From: Amphiura filiformis
Lineage: Eukaryota > Echinodermata > Ophiuroidea > Amphilepidida > Amphiuridae
DNA length: 64,000 nt
Direction of reading: 5' to 3'
Assembly (NCBI RefSeq): GCF_039555335.1
Contig: NC_092628.1
Span: forward strand, 96,421,782-96,485,781
Every line of letters begins with the position of its first letter. The stretch's first letter is position 1. Positions 22,901 through 30,780 of the stretch are shown here, piece by piece. A program made the position numbers and the translations under genes. The notes under the pieces were generated by a model that saw nothing but the letters and a program-made list of their open reading frames with translations, ran no database searches and was not told the origin of the DNA.

Positions 22901-25134
22901 CACCAGCAAACACAAAACATTTTCGACATTAAGGTCAGAAAAGGTTGCCAGAAAACATTTTTAAAATGTCAGGTTTAGAAAACTTACTGTAAAATATTCT
23001 ATAACATTTTGACAAGATCTTTAAAATGTTGTAGTGTATTTTCATACAAAAACATTTTAAAATGTTTTCATGACCTTTATACACTCAACATTTAATTTTA
23101 TTAAAATTTTACTAAAACCAAAACCCAAAATAAAATTATAACATTTTTTTAAATCTTTTGTGTTTGCTGGGACCTATGCCCCACAACCTGCACCTAACTG
23201 GAAGGGGTATCGCACACAAGAAAATTCTGAATTTTTTTATGATGGTACAGAGGCTCCAGCCCCCAAGTTAACAGATCAAAAAAAGGATTTAAAAGTTTGG
23301 TTGCGTATGTTACTATTGTCTGTCAAACTTTTGATTGATTTTGAAGTCCCTCAGTTTTTTATAAACAAAGACTTGAAGCATAAACTAAAGGGTAAATCTA
23401 TTGTAAATAACTTCATTTCTCCATATTATAATCAATTTGTAAGTGGCTGCCATCTTTTTGAACATATAACAATTTTAAAATTTTTCTTGAAATGTCTGTC
23501 AAATAGTAACATACGCAAGACGGTGCTGTAATTCCTGCTAAACTAGGGTGATACAGCTAATTATGCTACATGACAAAGCATTTAGCTCCTCCTAGCTTTG
23601 TGGCACTATCACTTTGTGAGGAGAAGCTTTTTTGATGACACAATCCATTGTTAAGTGTTGTCTGTCAAACATTTGTACGCAAGTTTGTATGCATAAGATT
23701 TGTATGTGTCTGTCAAAAGTAACATACATGCATACGCTTAAAAAAATTAAAAATCACTTGATGTTCACATTATGATGATAGTTTAGAGTTTATAAAAGTG
23801 TTTTAAAACATGTGATTTATAAACTGCATGTGATCTTTATTCAATTTCCCATCTTGAACTACTGTTTTTGCCAAATTATTATTCTGTATGTTACATTTGA
23901 CAGACACCTTGCGTATGTTATGGCTTGACAGACACACATATATTTATTTATAACAATTTATCCTCCTTATTGTAATATTTGGACACATTTTTTTCCACAA
24001 TCAGTTGCTGTAGGTCCTACACCTAAATAACCACAAAATACCTTATGTAATACTTTATAAATTTTTATTTGATTGCAGAAAATCATCAAAATTGTGTCTG
24101 TCAAATATAACGTACGTAAGGGCTAGAAAATTAAATTTGTGAAGTAAATGGTCTAATAACTTATCTTTCTTTTAGTGTATTATGAACGATATATGTGCAT
24201 ACTATAATTTAAACCTGGTTGGAGACCAAAAGAAAAGAGCTGGAAAAATAATTGTGTGTTACACTTTTATGACACCTTAGCTTATTTTGAGCCATGTATA
24301 GAGGCTGTCAGCGTGACGTCATATGCCGCCATCTTGTGGGTACACGCTTTGATGGTCGTTTGATCTCCATGCGTGAGCGGCAAAATCACCGCGTTGATGT
24401 GCGATAACAGCTGCGTGGCAAGCTGCGCCCTGTGCGTAGTGTCCAACGCATGAACACCCAGATCATTTGTACCCACAAGATAGCGAAAGGCTGACGACCT
24501 CTAATCAGACAAACTACAATCTACAAATGTCCAAATTTGTTGCCATACCTACACGTAAACCTATGTAATTTGTTAAACTATCCATGATGCAGAGCAAATC
24601 ATCATGGTTAACTGCATCATTTCCTTCCAACCCCCAGCCTCCCATCATTCGGGAGCAAGATGAAAATGCATCTAGTCTAGTCCATGTCAACATTGCAAAG
24701 GGAAGGGGAACATTTTGCAGGGAAATGTTCGGGTGTGGCAAAATTTTTGTGGCAAAAAACTAACCTTCATGTCTGTTATGCACATTCCTTGGATCATCAC
24801 CAGTCCTCCTCCTTCCAGTAGATGGTTTCTCATCAGATATAATCCCAACAGGATAGTATGGATGCATCATTCTAGAGTACGGTGCCAAACGATCAAAAAC
24901 AGGCAGATGGGACAAAGGGATGAGATTTCGAATTTCACGTAGTAGATCCAGTTTTCGAGGGGTATCCAAAGCACTGCATAGACATACCATTAATCTTTGC
25001 ACATCGCGATATGTCTGGTACTGCTTCAGAATATCGTGAAGATAATCACGCTCTTGATTGGTAAGGAGGATCTTGGACTTTCGACGGAACTCCTCCAAAT
25101 TCCATCGTTGCTCTTCTGGTGTTAATGCAAACAT
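4736..25134 (-). CDS. WHRN/PDZD7: Whirlin/PDZD7-type PDZ scaffold protein (partial, 5' five exons)
   Basis: Five exons on the minus strand join in frame: 25134-24765, 8756-8607, 7823-7625, 6570-6382 and 4983-4736, giving the first 385 residues. The gene runs off the left edge. Domain order is an N-terminal harmonin-homology helical domain (about residues 18-95), PDZ1 (about 136-218) and PDZ2 (about 263-350), followed by a charged Lys/Glu linker. PDZ2 and the linker into it closely resemble vertebrate PDZD7 (FNIRGGSEYGLGIYVS, then VDKGGLAE, ending RYPAYK), but the N-terminal helical domain is the arrangement of whirlin. In vertebrates these proteins organise the USH2 complex at stereocilia ankle links and the photoreceptor periciliary membrane; a role at cilia or sensory projections here is inference. 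All junctions are GT-AG with consistent phase, and the start ATG at 25134 has the helical domain directly after it. Intron 1 is 16 kb; extra exons inside it cannot be excluded but are not needed for the frame. A second helical domain and PDZ3, expected at the C-terminus, would lie outside the window. Confidence 0.85.
5050..5530 (+). repeat. Pyrimidine-rich simple sequence (TTC/CTT/CTCC)
   Basis: About 480 bp of nearly pure C/T on the plus strand, with TCTTC, CTCCT and GTCTTC words, inside intron 4 of the scaffold gene. The overlapping Ser/Leu/Phe-rich reading frames result from this composition and are not genes. As read by the transcript it is purine-rich (GAAGA). Confidence 0.85.
6382..6570 (-). 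CDS. WHRN/PDZD7: Scaffold gene exon 4: inter-PDZ linker and first half of PDZ2
   Basis: Acceptor TTGTAG, donor GTATGT. It starts by completing the Trp codon of TTTTW and reads IDTANRKKVSADYKD, the counterpart of the Trp-Val-Asp linker in PDZD7. It ends in the PDZ2 carboxylate-binding loop and second strand (IGFNIRGGSEYGLGIYVS). Confidence 0.88.
7104..7416. mobile_element. hAT-like MITE with 8-bp target duplication
   Basis: An exact 8-bp direct repeat GTGATGGG flanks it (7096-7103 and 7417-7424). The terminal inverted repeat is long: the left end reads GAGGGAGTCACTCCCATTG, with its complement at the right end, extending through TGTACACCATCCGCGATAAT to about 45 bp. It lies in intron 3 of the scaffold gene. 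No coding content; hAT is inferred from the 8-bp duplication. Confidence 0.8.
7625..7823 (-). CDS. WHRN/PDZD7: Scaffold gene exon 3: second half of PDZ1
   Basis: Acceptor CTGTTAG before 7823, donor GTAAGT after 7625. It reads ELNGLKASVQILEVN, then a helix and strand ending MKIMYARP. It aligns to PDZ1 of PDZD7/whirlin but lacks the usual GDxI tetrad. It ends TTTTW with the Trp codon split across the intron, as in the vertebrate KTTWVD linker. Confidence 0.85.
7944..8097. mobile_element. hAT-like MITE (CAGTG...CACTG) with exact 8-bp duplication
   Basis: Flanked by ATTCCTTT at 7936-7943 and 8098-8105. The termini are CAGTGACGTGC and GGCATGCCACTG, an imperfect inverted pair typical of hAT-derived elements. 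The interior has poly-C runs. It is located in intron 2 of the scaffold gene. Confidence 0.85.
8212..8600 (-). repeat. Three tandem 131-bp copies of the 3' end of exon 2 plus intron
   Basis: Units start at about 8212, 8339 and 8470, and the genuine exon end follows at 8601. Copies 2 and 3 repeat the last 60 nt of exon 2 plus the first 71 nt of intron 2. The 60-nt exonic part differs from the real exon only at silent positions and keeps a GTAAGT donor. The oldest unit (about 8212) is more diverged and has GTGAGT. The upstream sequence of each copy is TTGAATAAAAG, a poor acceptor with no pyrimidine tract. Confidence 0.85.
8607..8756 (-). CDS. WHRN/PDZD7: Scaffold gene exon 2: first half of PDZ1
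   Basis: Acceptor TTCCAG before 8756, donor GTAAGT after 8607. It reads a short linker, then RMLSIARDPDGDLGFAIKG with the DLGF carboxylate-binding loop, then PGVIVSHVVPGSQA. It joins in frame to exon 1 by a split Gly codon and to exon 3 by a split Glu codon. Confidence 0.85.
8850..9153. mobile_element. Old hAT-like element (CAGTGG...CGCCACTG)
   Basis: It starts CAGTGGAC and ends GGCTACGCCACTG, a terminal sequence common in animal hAT-derived elements. The 8 bases outside each end (TCCATTAT and TTCATGAT) agree at 6 positions, consistent with an aged target duplication. Poly-G runs lie near both ends. Confidence 0.55.
9616..9929 (+). mobile_element. tRNA-derived SINE
   Basis: The head has an A-box-like GGTGGCGCAGCGGT (about 9623) and a B-box-like GCTCGAACCC about 45 bp on. 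The body contains CCCTTGGGCAAGGAACTTTACC and ends AAAGGTGCTGTATAAATACC before a T run. This is the layout of SINEs with a tRNA head and a LINE-like tail. It lies in scaffold gene intron 1. The overlapping small reading frames are not genes. Confidence 0.75.
10117..10278. mobile_element. hAT-like MITE (CAGTGGTGTAGCC...TTTGCTACTG)
   Basis: Termini CAGTGGTGTAGCCAGGG and CCTGGCTTTGCTACTG are inverted copies. Flanks GATATGAT and CCTATGAT share six positions of a presumed 8-bp duplication. The interior is C-rich. Confidence 0.65.
10326..13803. repeat. 1.7-kb direct duplication built of 146-bp GC-rich subrepeats
   Basis: Two copies at about 10433-12120 and 12123-13803 share landmarks at a constant offset of about 1700 bp; for example, GGCCGGCCG-type sites near 11486 and 13187. 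Each copy contains about five 146-bp subunits carrying GGGCCCCAGGGCCCCAAA, GGGCCGGCCG and an ATAAAGCAGC block (positions about 10900, 11043, 11188, 11335 and 11486 in copy 1). A secondary array of TTTAATTTACATACTCCCTC units follows (11650-11820 and 13370-13510). TATACCCGCATGC motifs precede copy 1. It lies in the scaffold gene's 16-kb intron. The many short overlapping reading frames are low-complexity translations. Confidence 0.85.
13804..14771. other. Intron DNA, nothing recognised
   Basis: Part of the scaffold gene's first intron. AT-rich, with a short AAACAAAC run at about 14225. No coding similarity. Confidence 0.5.
14772..17158. mobile_element. 2.4-kb element with about 450-bp inverted terminal repeats
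   Basis: The left end CCTGGACAACCGATTCTTT is matched at the right end by the complement ending GTTGTCCAGG. The diverged arms extend to about 15240 on the left and start about 16700 on the right, with shared blocks such as AATTAATTTTCTCGG against CCGAGAAAATTAATT. The unique middle of about 1.45 kb contains no recognisable transposase. No clear target duplication is seen. It is a large non-autonomous foldback transposon inside the scaffold gene's first intron. Confidence 0.7.
17159..17932. other. Intron DNA, nothing recognised
   Basis: AT-rich sequence between two mobile elements in scaffold gene intron 1; no similarity seen. Confidence 0.45.
17933..18149. mobile_element. hAT-like MITE with exact ACTATTAA duplication
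   Basis: Flanked by ACTATTAA at 17925-17932 and 18150-18157. Termini CAGTGTTCGAAATAAG and CTTATTTCGACACTG are near-perfect inverted copies. The interior repeats GGACAA/TTGTCC words. A 160-codon reading frame that runs through it is not a gene. Confidence 0.88.
18307..18645. mobile_element. TTAA-flanked MITE, family C
   Basis: TTAA at 18303-18306 and 18646-18649. Inverted ends AGGGGCATTTCGTGATCC and GGATCACGAAATCCTCCT. A smaller perfect palindrome centred on TTCTGGTGCACCAGAA lies at about 18465-18490. Confidence 0.8.
18650..22902. other. Intron DNA, nothing firmly recognised
   Basis: About 4.2 kb of AT-rich sequence in scaffold gene intron 1. It contains a short CATTTCATTTCATTTCATT microsatellite (about 20947), which may be a LINE tail, and a piece ending GAAATCTACGCCACTG (about 21420) that resembles a transposon terminus. 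No coding similarity was found. Confidence 0.45.
22903..23170. mobile_element. CCAGCAAACAC-family MITE
   Basis: Inverted termini CCAGCAAACACAAAACATTTT and the complement ending TTTGTGTTTGCTGG enclose repeated AACATTTT words and the phrase TTCATGACCTTTATA. Related copies lie near 40900-41732 and 45386-46020, with a degraded one at 3091-3560. Confidence 0.75.
23290..24135. repeat. Cluster of TGTCTGTCAAA / TAACATACGCAAG motifs
   Basis: The composite motif TGTCTGTCAAA plus a spacer and TAACRTACGYAAG occurs, in both orientations, at about 23297, 23493, 23658, 23706, 23887, 23915 and 24097. Six or more degenerate copies in 0.85 kb look like subterminal binding repeats of a DNA transposon. The intervening sequence is AT-rich without coding similarity. 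Confidence 0.65.
24296..24505. repeat. Imperfect inverted repeat, probable MITE
   Basis: AGAGGCTGTCAGC at about 24299 is matched by GCTGACGACCTCT at about 24491. ATCTTGTGGGTACA at about 24331 is matched by its complement at about 24470. A minus-strand reading frame across it contains a Gly-Thr-Asn-Asp stretch, but it is explained by the inverted repeat. Confidence 0.5.
24765..25134 (-). CDS. WHRN/PDZD7: Scaffold gene exon 1: start and N-terminal harmonin-homology domain
   Basis: Starts ATG at 25134 and ends with donor GTTAGT after 24765, leaving a split Gly codon. The residues LLTNQERDYLHDILKQY, then a helix ending in a Leu/Arg-rich segment and LIPLSHLPVFDRLAPYSR, match the five-helix harmonin-homology domain at the N-terminus of harmonin and whirlin (the LIPLKH...YDQLTP region). 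A Pro/Arg-rich tail follows before PDZ1. A non-coding 5' exon is possible but not seen. Confidence 0.82.
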
Positions 25135-26150
25135 GATGATGATAATGATGCAGAGAGCACTCCTTACAACTTATAAATTTGAAACATCTACATTGTCTGA
25201 TATTGGATTTTTCTGAATGTGATCTTGCAGACTGGTTTGCAAATGTTTACAGAAGTACCGGTACATGTCTGAATCAAAGCTGTAAGATAAATGAAAAATT
25301 TAAATATATTTAACAAAGACAAGTAAATAAAACATTTATGGAAAACTACTCCAGATAAAAAGGTTTGTCTCACTCAGGAGACCCCGCACATAGCCAGGCC
25401 TGGAAAAAATGACTATTTCCCGGGAAACAAAGTTTCCAACCATTGTTAAAGCCTTAAGGTACGATTTCTGTCAAATTTTAATTTTATTATTTTTTATTCA
25501 AAATGTTGAAATAATATTAGTAATAACTGTCGGGAAGGGTTGCTGTCCATTTTAAGTTGAAATAACAAGGTAAAGTGAAAGAAATCCCACTGGTTATTTT
25601 GGTCATTTAACATGCAGTTCTATGGGAGGACATATTATCATAATTTTTAAATTATGATAATGTTGAACTTTGCTTTGTTGACCTACAAAGTCAAGACAAC
25701 AAATTGGCCGATTCCATTTAGGTGCAAGTTGGGACATGCGTAAACATTACAAATATGCAAAAAAATCAGGTTTTAAAAAAATTAACCAATTTCATATTAT
25801 AAGATCGTACATTATGGCTTTGTTCTTCATTAGTAAAATTTCCCTCCATTCAGACATCAACATTTCCCAGGAATGTGCTTCCTGAATTCCCAATTTATTT
25901 TAACTTGCATTTTAGCGCAGCAGTTTTGTTTTTGATGATTTCCTTTTTTTTACAGTCAGATTAATTTTAAAACAATTCAGCCTGGAAAGTGGCCCAAAAT
26001 ACACTACCAAAAAACCCACTTTGCCTTTTTCCATTTGCTCCTGCAGTAGTGTACGTTGTATAACCATTTTGTTTGATTTGGCCTTGATTAATTTTATTCA
26101 TGCTAATGTAGGCCTACTCCAGCACATCAAACTGAAATACAGCACACATT
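25135..26150. promoter_or_regulatory. Upstream region of the scaffold gene, no defined sites
   Basis: This stretch is 5' of the minus-strand start codon and should hold its 5' UTR or promoter. I see no convincing TATA box, initiator or CpG cluster. AT-rich. Confidence 0.3.
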
Positions 26151-26547
26151 AGGCCAAATAAAAAAACAAACATGTTTCATGTGTTCCACTTCCTTTTTTG
26201 AGGTTTCTTCAATTATATTTTTGTTTTTTGAAATTCAAAAAATATATCTAGGAAGTTGAGATGCTTTCTATAGCCTTGCTAATAAATATACAAGAAACAC
26301 TTTTCGAAGGTCTTGTGATCAAGCCAAGGGGGCTTACCGCTCAGAACAACAAAATAAAAAAGGCCTCCTAGGCTCCTTTTTCCAGACTTTTTATACGCTA
26401 AAAGAGCTCTACGTATGGGTATTTACACCAATTTTGCGATAAAAAATTGTAAATAAAAAGGCCCCTGTAAGGCCTCTTCCTCCTTTTTTTTTTCGAAAAT
26501 CCGAACGTGAAACATGTTTTTTTTTACTTGGCCTTTAGGCCTAAATA
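26151..26547. mobile_element. Foldback MITE, about 400 bp
   Basis: TTAGGCCAAATAAAAAAAC and ACATGTTTCA at the left are matched by the complement TGAAACATGT and TTGGCCTTTAGGCCTAA at the right. The middle also carries a weaker match (AAAAAGGCCTCC against AAAAAGGCCCC). No coding content. Confidence 0.6.
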
Positions 26548-27735
26548 CCAACAGCATAATAACATTATAGGAGTATGGTATAGGTAAGCCAGTTAAAGAT
26601 TGCAAAAGTGAGATTTGATTTTTAAATACCAGTGAGTATTAAATATAGGTTTATTTACATGCCAGTAAAGGTTCCGAATTCGACTACCATGACCGTAACC
26701 ACGGACGCTATTTTCCGCCGATTTCTTACTTCATTTTCAGCTTCATTTTCTAAGCAATCGCTGTAACTAAATACCATCAAATTATTTCACTTGCAATAAC
26801 CGAAACATACACACTCACCTGCAATTTGTTACAAATAGACATTCTAGATAACGTGTGAAATCTGCATCCAAATTTCACGGATGTCAAACGCAGTTCACAT
26901 CCTCAATTTACGCTAATCGATTCTGATGCACTGTGCAGTGAATGTGTTGATTGATCAATGTTGTTTGTAGTCGTTTTCACTTTCTGATAATTGATTGATT
27001 TGGAGCAACAGGTGGTATCGCCCATGGTGGTGGCGCTCTTAAAGATTGGTACATGGACTCCAGGAGGGTAGTGTCCGAGTCTGATCCAGGCGGAAGTCTG
27101 AATGGTCTAAAAATGTCAGTCAGCCTGACAGATGTCAAATCCCCGGGTCAAATCAACTAAAGTCAAGTCTAGTCTGAGGGACAGATAAAAGGGATAGAGG
27201 AAAGAGGGAGAAGAGGAGTATGGATGGAAAGCAGGAACAGAGGAGACAGGAGACAGGGTGACGGCTGTAGCGTAGATTTCTTTTTGAGAAAATATTCTTG
27301 AAGTACTGTTTTCATCTCAGGTTTTCATCCCCTTTTGGTGAAAAAATAAGTTTATCATTGATCCAAATAATTGTTTTGGAATAAAGCTAACGATTAAAGT
27401 TGTTTCTTTAGGCCTACATAGGCCTGCCAAAACTTTTCAAAAAATAGGATTAAAATAATCTTTTGAAAAGAGGGCGCATTGAGGGTTCTGTTTTTTTTTT
27501 ATTTTAGATTTATCATTTTGGAGTAGGCCTAGGCCTATAATAGAGTACCGAAGTGATGACGTCACAGAAAACTTTTTTTTTTTTTTTTTTGAATTTCAGC
27601 GTTTTGAATCGGGTTTTGAATACCATGTAGGCCTATCGGTGAAGCATGATGAAAAACATCCACAGTCCAAATTTGGTGGGAATCGGATCATGAGGGCCCG
27701 AGATATCATCGGCCGCTTGAATACCGGTAGGCCTA
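26548..27735. other. Intergenic DNA with somewhat higher GC near 26.7-27.2 kb
   Basis: A few CpGs and an AGAGGAAAGAGGGAGAAG purine stretch occur. It lies between two divergently oriented genes and may contain the distal promoter of the scaffold gene. Nothing specific is identified. Confidence 0.35.
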
Positions 27736-27831
27736 CCTAATTAGCCCCATTGAAATCAGTGTAAATTGGCCTGGTTCCAAACAGTTATGAACCAGGCTAA
27801 TTTACACTGATTTCAATGGGGCTAATTAGGT
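27736..27831. repeat. Perfect hairpin with about 40-bp arms
   Basis: CCTAATTAGCCCCATTGAA and onward to GGTTC is followed, after an 11-base loop, by its complement ending AATGGGGCTAATTAGG. The arms are nearly identical, so the structure is recent or maintained. It may be a small MITE; TAGGCCTA lies just outside. Confidence 0.75.
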
Positions 27832-30632
27832 ATTCATACGGCGATTGTTAGCAGGCCAAGAAGGGGGCGTTTTTTGGCACATCGCTAAGAAATTGTACCC
27901 CAAGGGCTCATAATTATTCCCTTAGACCTAAAAAGATATTTGTTTGATTGGCGTATAACATTAACAAAAATTAGGGTAGGCCGGTCGGCGATTAAAAAAC
28001 AAATTACACACATTTTAAGCTGTAAATTGCGTAAATTGGAACTTTAAAATTTTTTTTAATTTTTTACATTTTTTTGCAAAAATATATACCTACCTAGTTA
28101 TTATAATAAATATATGATCATCAATATTATATATAGTCAACAGCACGGTATCTATAATATACACACAGTCATGTCTACTTATTCTGTGACTTTCAAAACA
28201 GGTTGCTTGTTTTGGCGTGACATTGATATTAGGCCTACTGAAAATGACGAAAACTGCATTTGTGTATTATTTACAACACAAATACATCATAACACATGGA
28301 TGCTTTATCATCCAGCCGTACTGTGCATTATATTGGAGAAATACTACATTCTTTTATAGGAAATACACCAAATTTGAAAAATGTAGAGCTTACAACGCAG
28401 AATAATTCTCGATATGGGATTAAGTGAAACATTTCAATATGACTACAGATAATTAGGGTATATACTTGTTATACTTTTTATAATTATGATTTTTACCACA
28501 ATTTTTACCCAAAAATATCAGATCGAGGATACAACTTCCTCAAGGATCCTCCGCAGTAAATAAATGATAATTGATGATGGTGAAATAAACGTGAACTTGA
28601 ACTTGATTTGAATCTTCTCCGTTGCGTAGAGTGGGATTACCAGGATTGCTTTGTAACATCAATCAATATATCAATATATTTTATTAACATTCACCAAACA
28701 AACTGGTATAGTTAATATTTACAAATACAAATATTTACAATTGAAATTGCAATATTAAAGTTACAAGTACAAATATTTACAATTATAGAAGAAATATAAA
28801 TTAGTCTTAATAATAATAGACAATATTAATAGTGGCGCTCAAGTCCACGTTACATTGAGCCTATAGAATGAAAATATGACAGGGGGTCGCTGCTCTAAGC
28901 CCAAATGGGAACTTTGTTATCTTAATACTAATAACGGCGTGTCCGTCCGTCCGTCCGTCCGTCTCTCTGTCCGCGCGGTGCACAATCGCGTGCTCGCGGG
29001 GCGCTATCGCGTAGTATCAATGCGGAGTGCCGGCGGGAGCAGTGCGTGCATCGGAAAGCATTAGGCCTATTTTCAACACATATTTCAATACGGAACGCGT
29101 GCATTGGCCTATTTCAGCAGAACATGACTATTCCCGAGGTCCTCAATGGTTAACATTATGATAAAAATAATCTGTTAATAAAATAATCAGGTAAGGCCTA
29201 TAACCCGTAATAGGGCCTATTAGGCCTTATTGGGTTGACATTTCTCCCGATTGATTTCATTACTTTAGTAACGGCCTACATCCAATCTAGATACTAATTT
29301 CGGGGTATTTTCGGGGTCCTCCAACGTAGTAGCAGGACACTCAGAGCTTGGAAGAGGCGAACGATGGGTTTCCAGATTATGGTACCGAAGTAAGCGCCAA
29401 CTACAAAACAGAGTTGTGTCAAGTTGGATCTTGATCATTGAGACACGGCGAGGCCTATTAGTTTAATAGGTCAGGGCAGCTATATGGGTAACGGGTGTTG
29501 GGCAATTAGAGATATAGGCCTATTACGAGAACCGCACAACCCGAGAACCGCGAAATCTAGTTATCTATAAGTCCATGTTCGTTCGTGAATCAAAGGCTGA
29601 TTTGACGAATTTGGTTATTGGAGTAATACTGTCAAAATCACTTGCACTCATTATAAGTTTGAAAATGTCAGTGTCTACCATACCATCTATATCATACATT
29701 TCATGTATTGCAGATAATAAATCTTAATAATAACATCATAAATAATCTATATCAAATTTTATTAGAAGTAAGAACAGGACACAACAAATTTACCTGTATA
29801 ACATTTTCCAAACAAATTTGTGGTCAACGGTTATTAATTTTGCAGGTTTTCAAAATAGGTCGTTTTGGCAAGATTTTTTTGCGTCAATAAAATTGCCGAA
29901 ATAGGGGGTGGGTCGACCCCCCCTATCACCGATATACCGTAAAATCATGTAACTTTGGGCACTTTTCAGAGTTTTTAAACCACTGCTTCTAAACAAAACC
30001 AATAATCTTTCTAACTATCTCTTTTTTATGACATTAGGGTTCCCTTCTACACCTTGAAGTTGAAAGAGATTTTTTAATAATTTTGTAAGGGTGCCCTAGG
30101 GGTTAAAAATAGCCTTACCAAAGTTACCCCGCACTTTGGGGCAACTTTGGTCAGAGTATTACATTCCATGAAGAAATGTGACATTTGACCCCTTTCAAAA
30201 TTAATCAAGCACATATTCTTGCTCACAAATATCGAGTTTTATTTTTCTGGAAAAAAATGTAAATGCTCATTTTTGGTCAAAATTCACGATTTTTTCGTAA
30301 ATTTCGAGGAAATTGGACATAGGCCCCCTAAGCGACTATTATTTCTTCCAAATATATTTCTTAACAAATTGACACCAAATATGACTAAAAACAATATTGC
30401 TGTAGGCCTACGAAAATATGACCATTAAAAAAAAAGATCATTCTGGGACACCCTGTACAACGGGAATCCATGAAGCTGTACATGTACATGCAAAATCGAT
30501 CCGACCTTTGACCTGACATGTTGTTGCTATAAAACGTAAACACAAAGTTGAAATCGTGTATTACAAATCTGATGTTATTAATTCTCCGTTTCATCACGAA
30601 AATGATTTAAGTTACTAAGTTAGTAAGGTAAC
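27832..30632. other. Intergenic DNA upstream of FAM204A
   Basis: Contains a short (GTCC)n array at about 28940 followed by a CpG-rich patch up to about 29050. It also has a fragment ending GGGACACCCTGTA (about 30447), which resembles a transposon terminus, and two diverged GGGCACTTT/GGGGCAACTTT phrases. No coding similarity. The FAM204A promoter should lie near its right end. Confidence 0.4.
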
Positions 30633-30780
30633 ATGTTTTCTGTAGTACCTGGACTCCATGATTCCGAAGTAAGCAGCGATTCAGAATCGGATATATCACG
30701 TTCAGAATCAGGCGCAGATGGTGACCAAAATGAAGTAAGCTTAAACAGTGCAGATAATGTGAACCCAACACTACATGTAG
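30633..30780 (+). CDS. FAM204A: FAM204A exon 1, start and acidic N-terminus
   Basis: ATG at 30633; donor GTAACC at 30781 gives phase 1, which fits exon 2. An in-frame GTAAGC at about 30735 is an alternative donor but would break the phase with exon 2. Ser/Asp/Glu-rich, as in vertebrate orthologues. Confidence 0.75.

Noticed and set aside
24282-24476. Minus-strand frame with a Gly-Thr-Asn-Asp motif, recalling SGNH hydrolases
   Set aside because: Short, lacks the rest of the domain, and lies inside an inverted repeat that explains the sequence.
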